DNA of 64,000 nt from CAG-217 sp963638105 (GTDB lineage: Bacteria; Bacillota; Clostridia; Oscillospirales; Acutalibacteraceae). Positions 58,538 through 64,000 of this stretch are shown in pieces; within the stretch, counting starts at the first letter, position 1; every line of letters begins with the position of its first letter. The DNA is taken from NCBI GenBank assembly GCA_963638105.1, contig CAVHPP010000001.1:62001-126000 (forward strand), given 5' to 3'. The position numbers were made by a program, and so were the translations under genes. Under the pieces are notes generated by a model that made no database searches, was not told the origin of the DNA, and saw nothing but the letters and a program-made list of their open reading frames with translations.

Positions 58538-59863
58538 TTATACCGGTCCTTTGTTATGGAGTGTTTCTTGAATGAGACGGCTGTCCGGGAAGGGCGCCAT
58601 GCGGCTGGGGTCACCAAAGCGCATGACCTTGGCGGCGCCTGCTTTCCAGCGGGGCAGGGCGTTGCAGTTGGGGTTGCCGCACTTGACAAAGTTGGCGAAG
58701 GCTGCCACCATTTGGCGCGAGATCTCCCGATCCGTATCGGTAAAGGGGCGCCAGTTGTTTTGCAGCGTGCCAAAGGCATAAAGCAGGTCTGCCGTGTGCC
58801 AGGCGCCGTAGTTGTCGCCGGGCAGATCCCGGTCAAAACAGTAGGCGTAGCAGGGGCTGTCCTTGTCGTCATGAGCCCAGCGGCGGATCAGACCGGACAC
58901 AATGGCCGGAATCATATCCGCGTTGGTCATGCCCAGGATCTTTGGCATTTTGGGTATGGTGCGCATATTGAATGTGGCTTTGGTCAGCAGCTTGCCGTCA
59001 AACACAGGGAAGGTGTAGAGCATACTGAGTTTGTCGCTTTTACAGGCGTCCAGCCAGGCGTAATACAGGGTGCGGGCATCTGTTTGGCGCAGGGCGGCCA
59101 TATCCGCTGCCCCGGCGTTTTGGCAGATTTGGTCCCAGAACTTACCCACCTTTTCAATGGATTGGGGGCGTGCGGCCGCCCGTTGCAGCCCCGGTCCGCT
59201 CATCATTATGGCGCCTTGGTACCAGTCCCGACACAGGGGAGAGGAAATGAGAATATCCACGCTCATCGCCCCGGCGCTCTGCCCCAGCAGCGTCACCCGG
59301 TGGGGATCACCGCCCAGGGCGGCAATGTTGCGGCGCACCCAGCGGATCGCCTCCAGCTGGTCGTACAGACCGTAGTTGCCGCAGGTGCCGTCTGCCTCTT
59401 TCAGCTGCGGGTGGGCGCAAAAGCCATAGGGTCCCAGCCGGTAATTCATGGCTACGAAGATCACGCCTTTTTTGGCATAAGCGGTGCCGCTGATGTGGCG
59501 CTCGTCGGTGGAGCCGCCGGTAAAGCTGCCCCCGTGAATGTAAATGAGCACCGGGCAGTCCTTGGCGTCCTTAGGCGCCCAAATGTTCAGGTACTGGCAG
59601 TCCTCGCTGTAAGTAAAATGGCAGCCTACCCGAAATTCTTTACTGTAAAAGGGATTGACCTTGGTGTCCTCGTCAAAGCCCCGGTGCTGGTAGCAGCAGG
59701 CACCAAAGTGCGTGGCGTCGTAAACGCCCTCCCAGCGCTCTACCGGTCGGGGATATTCCCAACGGGCGGCGGTGGCGTAGCGAATGCCCCGGTACTCCAG
59801 ATGGTCCTCCAGCTCCAGCCCTTGCAGATCGCCGCAGGGTGTGGTGCGGGTAATGGTTTGCAT
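58538..59863 (-). CDS. Type B carboxylesterase
   Basis: 441 aa alpha/beta hydrolase. The oxyanion stretch YIHGGSFTGGS and the nucleophile S196 in LLGQSAGAMS are clear; an Asp/Glu and a His (YGAWHTADLLYAFG) complete the triad. No signal peptide. Family removes acyl groups from esters, here perhaps acetyl groups from sugars because it leads a two-gene operon with GH31. AAGGGGGAA precedes the ATG. A consensus-like promoter lies 30 bases upstream. Confidence 0.9.
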   Translation of the reverse strand: MQTITRTTPCGDLQGLELEDHLEYRGIRYATAARWEYPRPVERWEGVYDATHFGACCYQHRGFDEDTKVNPFYSKEFRVGCHFTYSEDCQYLNIWAPKDAKDCPVLIYIHGGSFTGGSTDERHISGTAYAKKGVIFVAMNYRLGPYGFCAHPQLKEADGTCGNYGLYDQLEAIRWVRRNIAALGGDPHRVTLLGQSAGAMSVDILISSPLCRDWYQGAIMMSGPGLQRAAARPQSIEKVGKFWDQICQNAGAADMAALRQTDARTLYYAWLDACKSDKLSMLYTFPVFDGKLLTKATFNMRTIPKMPKILGMTNADMIPAIVSGLIRRWAHDDKDSPCYAYCFDRDLPGDNYGAWHTADLLYAFGTLQNNWRPFTDTDREISRQMVAAFANFVKCGNPNCNALPRWKAGAAKVMRFGDPSRMAPFPDSRLIQETLHNKGPV

Positions 59864-59893
59864 ATAGATTCCCCCTTATATCTGTTCATTTCC

Positions 59894-59922
59894 ATTATAT
59901 AGAACTGTTCCTTCAAAATCAA
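59894..59922 (-). promoter_or_regulatory. Promoter of the esterase-GH31 operon
   Basis: Minus strand TTGATT (59922-59917), 17-base spacer, TATAAT (59899-59894). Confidence 0.75.
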
Positions 59923-59969
59923 TTCTCTATGGTAAAAAATTGCACCCGGGCAAAAAAAGGGACGGCGGC

Positions 59970-59998
59970 TTGCAATGGCCGTGCGTTTATGATAAAGT
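59970..59998 (+). promoter_or_regulatory. sbcDC promoter
   Basis: TTGCAA (59970-59975), 17-base spacer, TAAAGT (59993-59998). Confidence 0.6.
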
Positions 59999-60036
59999 GA
60001 ACTTAATGTGCGCAGCACAGATGAAGGAGAACCGAT

Positions 60037-61176
60037 ATGAAGTTTTTGCATTTATCCGACCTGCACCTGGGCAAGCGGGTGCACGGCTTTTCCATGCTGG
60101 AGGACCAGGCGTATATTTTGCAGCAGATCCTTGACTGTATTGCCTCAGAGCAACCGGACGGTGTGCTGATTTCCGGAGATATTTATGACAAGGCGGTGCC
60201 GTCGGCGGAGGCTGTGGCATTGTGCGACGATTTCTTTTATCATTTGGCGCAGCTAAAGGTGCCGGTGTTTGCCATCAGCGGCAACCACGACTCCCCGGAG
60301 CGGCTGGCCTTTGGCAGTCGGCTTATGGACGGCAGCGGGGTGCATTTTTCGCCGGTTTATGACGGTGGGGTGCAGTCCTTTGTGCTGACGGATCAATGGG
60401 GCGAAGTGGGCATTTATATGCTGCCCTTTGTAAAGCCCGCTCAAGTGCGCCGCTATTTTCCTGAGGCGGAGATTGACAGCTATACGGACGCCCTGTCCGC
60501 CGCTGTCGGCGCTATGCAGGTGGATACCGCCCGGCGCAATGTGCTGCTGACGCACCAGTTCGTTACCGGCGCCGCCACTTCGGACTCGGAGGAGTTGTCC
60601 GTAGGCGGTACGGACAATGTGGACGGCAGCGTGTTTGCCCCCTTTGATTATGTGGCGCTGGGGCATATCCACCGCCCCCAGAATATGGGCAGCCCCCGGC
60701 TGCGGTACTGCGGCTCCCCACTGAAGTATTCCTTTTCGGAAGCAGGGCACCAAAAAAGCGTGACCGTGGTGGAACTGGGGGCAAAAGGAGATCTGCAAGT
60801 GCGCACGGTGCCGCTGTCCCCCCGCCGCGATTTAACGCAGCTGCGGGGTAGCTATATGGAACTGACCGCCCGGGATTATTATACCAACGGAGATTTTCAG
60901 CAGAATTATCTGCATATTACGCTGACAGACGAGCAGGATGTGCCGGACGCCATGGGTCGCCTGCGCAGTATTTATCCTTACTTAATGCTGCTGGACTACG
61001 ACAACGCCCGCACCCGTGCCCTGGGCCAGGTGCATGACGGTGCGGCGACGGAAAAGCAGTCGCCGTTTGATGTGTTTGCAGAATTTTACCGCCGCCAAAA
61101 CGGTACGGATCTGACAGAAGAGCAGGCTGCCTTTTTGCGCAGCCAGATGGAAAGTGTGTGGGAGGAGGAAGTATGA
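60037..61176 (+). CDS. sbcD: Exonuclease subunit SbcD (Mre11 family)
   Basis: 379 aa. Metallophosphatase motifs FLHLSDLHLGK (residues 3-13), ISGDIYD, ISGNHDSPERL and ALGHIHRPQ provide the two-metal site; a capping domain follows. With SbcC it degrades hairpins and protein-blocked DNA ends. AAGGAG site upstream; overlaps sbcC by four bases. Confidence 0.96.
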   Translation: MKFLHLSDLHLGKRVHGFSMLEDQAYILQQILDCIASEQPDGVLISGDIYDKAVPSAEAVALCDDFFYHLAQLKVPVFAISGNHDSPERLAFGSRLMDGSGVHFSPVYDGGVQSFVLTDQWGEVGIYMLPFVKPAQVRRYFPEAEIDSYTDALSAAVGAMQVDTARRNVLLTHQFVTGAATSDSEELSVGGTDNVDGSVFAPFDYVALGHIHRPQNMGSPRLRYCGSPLKYSFSEAGHQKSVTVVELGAKGDLQVRTVPLSPRRDLTQLRGSYMELTARDYYTNGDFQQNYLHITLTDEQDVPDAMGRLRSIYPYLMLLDYDNARTRALGQVHDGAATEKQSPFDVFAEFYRRQNGTDLTEEQAAFLRSQMESVWEEEV

Positions 61177-63932
61177 GACCGCTAAAACTCACTTTGTCCG
61201 CCTTTGGCCCTTATGCTCGGGAGCAGGTGCTGGATTTTTCCAAGCTGGGTACCGGCGGCGTGTATTTGATTACCGGTGATACCGGTGCCGGCAAGACCAC
61301 TATTTTTGACGGCATTATTTTTGCGCTGTACGGCAAGGCCAGCGGCAAAAATCGGGAAACATCCACCTTGCGCTCCAAGTACGCAGCGCCGGAGACTCCC
61401 ACCTTTGCAGAGCTGACTTTTGCCTACGACCGGGCGGTATACACCGTGCGCCGCAGCCCGGAATACCGGCGGCCCAAGACCCGAGGCGAGGGTATGACTA
61501 CCCAGCACGCTATGGCGGAGCTGATCTGCCCGGACGGTCGGGTGATTACCAAACAAACGGACGTGGATGACGAAATCACCGCCTTGTTGGGGCTGGATCG
61601 TGACCAGTTTTGCCAGATCGCCATGCTGGCGCAAGGGGACTTTTTGCACCTGCTGCTTGCCAAGACAGAGGATCGCAGTCACATCTTCCAAAAGCTGTTT
61701 GACACCGGGCGGTATGCCCGCTTGCAGGAGAAGCTGCGCCAATCTGCCTTGGAGGTGAAGCGCGCCTATGAGGCCGGACAGGAAAAATTGCGCCAGTACG
61801 GCGAGGGCGTGCGCTGCCCGGAGGACTCTATGCTTTTTGCCAAAGCGCGGGCGCTGCAACAAGGTCAGCTGCCCTTTTCTGAAAGCCGAGAGGTGTTGGA
61901 ACAGCTGATTCAGTTAGACACAACTGCCGCTGCGGAGAACACCCGCCAAACGTCAGAAATACAAGAGAAAATGCAAGCCGACCGGGCAGCATTGACAGCT
62001 GCACAGCGCCGTTTGGAACTGGAACAGCAGCTGCAAGAGCTGACTCGCCGTCAGACGGAACTGACCCCCAAGCAAGCGGCGGCAGCGGATCGATTGAAAC
62101 AGTGCGTCGCACAGGCAGAGGAGACGGAGCAGCTTACCGCCCGCCTGGCTTTGCTGCAAGCCCAACTGCCTAAGTACGCCCGATTGACCAAAGCACAGCA
62201 GATTTTGGCAGAGGTGCGACAGCAGGCAACGCAGCAGACAGCGGCATACAGTGCAGCCGGTGACGCAGCGGAAAAAGCCCGGGCAGAACAAATCCGCTTG
62301 GAACAGCGGCGGCAGGAACTGCAAGGCGCAGCGGCCGGCTTGGAGCAGGCCAAGGCTGCCTGTACACAGGCGCGGCAAAAAGCAGAGGCGTTGACCGCTT
62401 TAGAACAGCAGCGGGCTGCGCTGCAAACCACGGAGAATACTTATCGCCGTGCTGCTGCCGATTACCGGGCTGCGGCAGAGCACGCCCAGCGTTTGGAACA
62501 GGATTATCAGCGCCTGAACCGGGCTTTCTTGGACAGCCAGGCCGGCGTGTTGGCGGCAGATTTACAGCCGGGAGCGCCTTGCCCGGTGTGCGGCGCTACG
62601 GAACACCCGCACCCGGCGGTTTTGCCCACACAAGCGCCTACCCAATCCCAGTTGGAGACGGCCCAGCAGGCGGCCCGATCCGCTATGGCAAAGGCCACCA
62701 CTGCCAGCCAGTCCGCCGGTGGCGCAAAGGGACAGTACCGAGAACAGCAGCGGGCGTTTATTGCCGGGTGGCAAGCGCTGCTTGGTGATTTGCCGGAGAA
62801 GCCGCAATCGGTGCTGGCAGAAGCGCTGTCACAGGCACAGACGGCTTGTACCGGGGCGGAAGCGCATAAGCAGGCCGCCCAGGCAGCCGCAGATGAAGCG
62901 ACGCAGGTGGAGCAGGCTTTGCCCCAGGTCACCGCGCGCGCCACAGAATGTGCCCGGCAGCAAACGGAATTGCAATTGCAGGTGCAGCAGCTGCAACAAG
63001 AGGTCAAGCAGCAGCAAAGTCGGTGCAGCGAACTGGCGGCGGAATTACCTTTTGCTACCCAGTCGGCTGCGGAAGAGGAACAGCGCCGTTTAACGGAAAA
63101 ACGAAACGCTTTGGAGCAGGCACACCAACAGGCGCAAGCTGCTGTGACGGAACTGGACAAACAGGCGGCGGCTTTGACAGCCACTTTGCAGCAGACCCGG
63201 CAGCAGCTGGAGGACTGCCCAAAAGTAAATCCGACTGCATTGCGCGCCCAACTGGTGCAGTGGCAGACCCGGCTGCATACGCTGACCGATCAAGGCAAGG
63301 CACTGGCTGTGCGGCTCCAGACCAATCAAACGGTGCTGGATCAAATGCGACGCACGGCGGCAGAGCTGGAGGCGGCGGAGCACCGCTACGGCTGGATCAA
63401 AGCCTTGGCAGATACTGCCACCGGCAACTTGACCGGTAAAGAAAAGGTCACCTTGGAGACCTATGTGCAAATGCAGGATCTGGACGGGGTGCTGGCCTGT
63501 GCTAACACCCGCTTTATGGTTATGTCCGGCGGGCAGTACGAACTGGTGCGCCGCCAAACGGCAGAAAACAATCGCAACCAGTCCGGACTGGATCTGGATG
63601 TGATCGACCATTATAACGGAACCACCCGTAGTGTAAAGAGTTTGTCCGGCGGCGAGTCCTTTAAGGCCTCTTTATCGCTGGCGCTGGGGCTGTCGGATCG
63701 AGTACAGAGCGCCGCCGGCGGCGTTCGGCTGGACGCGATGTTTGTAGACGAGGGCTTCGGCTCTCTGGACGAGGAGTCCCTCCATCAGGCATTGCATGCC
63801 CTGACGGATCTGGCCCGCAGTGACCGGTTGGTGGGGATCATCTCCCATGTGGCGGATCTGCGCGCGGCCATTGACCGGCAGATCCTGGTCACCAAGGCAC
63901 CCACCGGCGGCAGTCACGCTACCATCCTTTAA
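61173..63932 (+). CDS. sbcC: Exonuclease subunit SbcC (Rad50 family)
   Basis: 919 aa. N-terminal Walker A TGDTGAGKTT (about residues 34-43), a long glutamine/alanine-rich coiled coil with the zinc hook C470-P-V-C473 in the middle, and C-terminal ABC signature SLSGGESF with Walker B MFVDEGFGSLDEE. Full length. Start at 61173 because GGAGGAAG precedes it; the frame to 61158 is rejected. Confidence 0.96.
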   Translation: MRPLKLTLSAFGPYAREQVLDFSKLGTGGVYLITGDTGAGKTTIFDGIIFALYGKASGKNRETSTLRSKYAAPETPTFAELTFAYDRAVYTVRRSPEYRRPKTRGEGMTTQHAMAELICPDGRVITKQTDVDDEITALLGLDRDQFCQIAMLAQGDFLHLLLAKTEDRSHIFQKLFDTGRYARLQEKLRQSALEVKRAYEAGQEKLRQYGEGVRCPEDSMLFAKARALQQGQLPFSESREVLEQLIQLDTTAAAENTRQTSEIQEKMQADRAALTAAQRRLELEQQLQELTRRQTELTPKQAAAADRLKQCVAQAEETEQLTARLALLQAQLPKYARLTKAQQILAEVRQQATQQTAAYSAAGDAAEKARAEQIRLEQRRQELQGAAAGLEQAKAACTQARQKAEALTALEQQRAALQTTENTYRRAAADYRAAAEHAQRLEQDYQRLNRAFLDSQAGVLAADLQPGAPCPVCGATEHPHPAVLPTQAPTQSQLETAQQAARSAMAKATTASQSAGGAKGQYREQQRAFIAGWQALLGDLPEKPQSVLAEALSQAQTACTGAEAHKQAAQAAADEATQVEQALPQVTARATECARQQTELQLQVQQLQQEVKQQQSRCSELAAELPFATQSAAEEEQRRLTEKRNALEQAHQQAQAAVTELDKQAAALTATLQQTRQQLEDCPKVNPTALRAQLVQWQTRLHTLTDQGKALAVRLQTNQTVLDQMRRTAAELEAAEHRYGWIKALADTATGNLTGKEKVTLETYVQMQDLDGVLACANTRFMVMSGGQYELVRRQTAENNRNQSGLDLDVIDHYNGTTRSVKSLSGGESFKASLSLALGLSDRVQSAAGGVRLDAMFVDEGFGSLDEESLHQALHALTDLARSDRLVGIISHVADLRAAIDRQILVTKAPTGGSHATIL

Positions 63933-63948
63933 CTGCATACACATACAA

Positions 63949-63990
63949 AACACCCCCGCACGGCGTGCTGCTGTGCAGGGGTGTTCTTGG
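63949..63990 (+). terminator. Terminator after sbcC
   Basis: AACACCCC and GCAC arms (63949-63961) pair with GTGC and GGGGTGTT (63973-63985), 11-base loop; T-rich tail TTCTTGGTTTTT. Confidence 0.75.
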
Positions 63991-64000
63991 TTTTTGGGTT

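Noticed and set aside
57965..59902. Long open frames opposite real genes (for example 645 codons at 57965-59902 plus, 562 codons at 53774-55462 plus, 509 codons at 39064-40593 minus, 467 codons at 50311-51714 minus)
   Set aside because: Each lies antisense to a gene with clear family motifs. Their composition (runs of Gly, His, Gln, Val) is that of shadow frames in GC-rich coding DNA, and they lack ribosome sites and motifs.
1..64000. tRNA, rRNA, CRISPR arrays, insertion sequences, integrase/phage genes
   Set aside because: None were seen on reading both strands; no regularly spaced repeats, transposase motifs or cloverleaf-like intergenic segments were found.

Overview
The window is 64 kb of bacterial chromosome from a gut-type Clostridia, most likely Oscillospirales/Ruminococcaceae-like; the genus cannot be called from sequence alone. 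Evidence: strong GGAGG ribosome binding sites, near-consensus sigma-A promoters with 17-base spacers, the Firmicutes genes yqzL and mutS2, zinc-type S14 (rpsZ), a Gram-positive spc/alpha operon order, a dockerin-bearing secreted protein, and glycan enzymes (sulfatase, GH28-like, GH31, NahK-like kinase). Two 10-N runs (inside ybeY and rpsM) mark it as a draft or metagenome scaffold. No rRNA, tRNA, CRISPR array, phage or insertion sequence was seen.

Layout. 1-4.85 kb (minus): one operon with a partial GPH-type MFS carrier, a type I sulfatase, a TauE/SafE anion permease and an MscS channel, read from a consensus promoter at 4822-4850. 4.86-5.95 kb: an FkbM methyltransferase. 6-12.6 kb (plus): a ribosome-maturation and repair cluster, ybeX/corC-like - phoH - ybeY - era - yqzL - recO - mutS2. 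12.9-28.6 kb: the complete S10-spc-alpha ribosomal superoperon (31 genes, rpsJ to rplQ, including secY, adk, map, infA and rpoA), from a perfect promoter through a ~330-nt structured leader to a strong terminator.

28.7-32 kb: an unrecognised 227-aa protein overlapping an ECF-like sigma factor gene, then a secreted LRR/dockerin protein. 32-36.4 kb: purine operon purE-purM-purN-purO-purD, using a PurO-type IMP cyclohydrolase. 36.4-39.7 kb: a MacA-like adaptor and MacB-like permease with no adjacent ATPase. 39.8-41.5 kb: a NahK-like sugar kinase and a GNAT. 41.6-43.8 kb: a TetR regulator and MFS carrier, each preceded by the same 19-bp palindrome. 43.9-45.9 kb: gdhA and long-form hpf. 46-49.3 kb: a GH28-like enzyme and mmsA.

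49.4-53.4 kb: a degenerate FeoB-like G domain on a membrane anchor, an M28 peptidase, an M24-like protein, a small lipoprotein and a cupin. 53.4-56.2 kb: a MerR-DXS-like-flavodoxin operon with a 19-bp-spacer MerR-type promoter; the flavodoxin has an in-frame UGA. 56.2-59.9 kb: GH31 and a type B carboxylesterase. 60-64 kb: sbcD-sbcC.

The biology is mainly translation and growth (superoperon, ybeX-phoH-ybeY-era, hpf), purine synthesis and ammonia assimilation, with small carbohydrate-foraging units at the edges. The most unusual items are the MerR/DXS/flavodoxin unit with its UGA, the orphan FeoB-like protein, the ATPase-less MacAB pair with an inserted B-repeat-like domain, and the unknown-gene/ECF-sigma pair. 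No clearly new defence or mobile system was found. All statements of family are from reading motifs; no database search was run.
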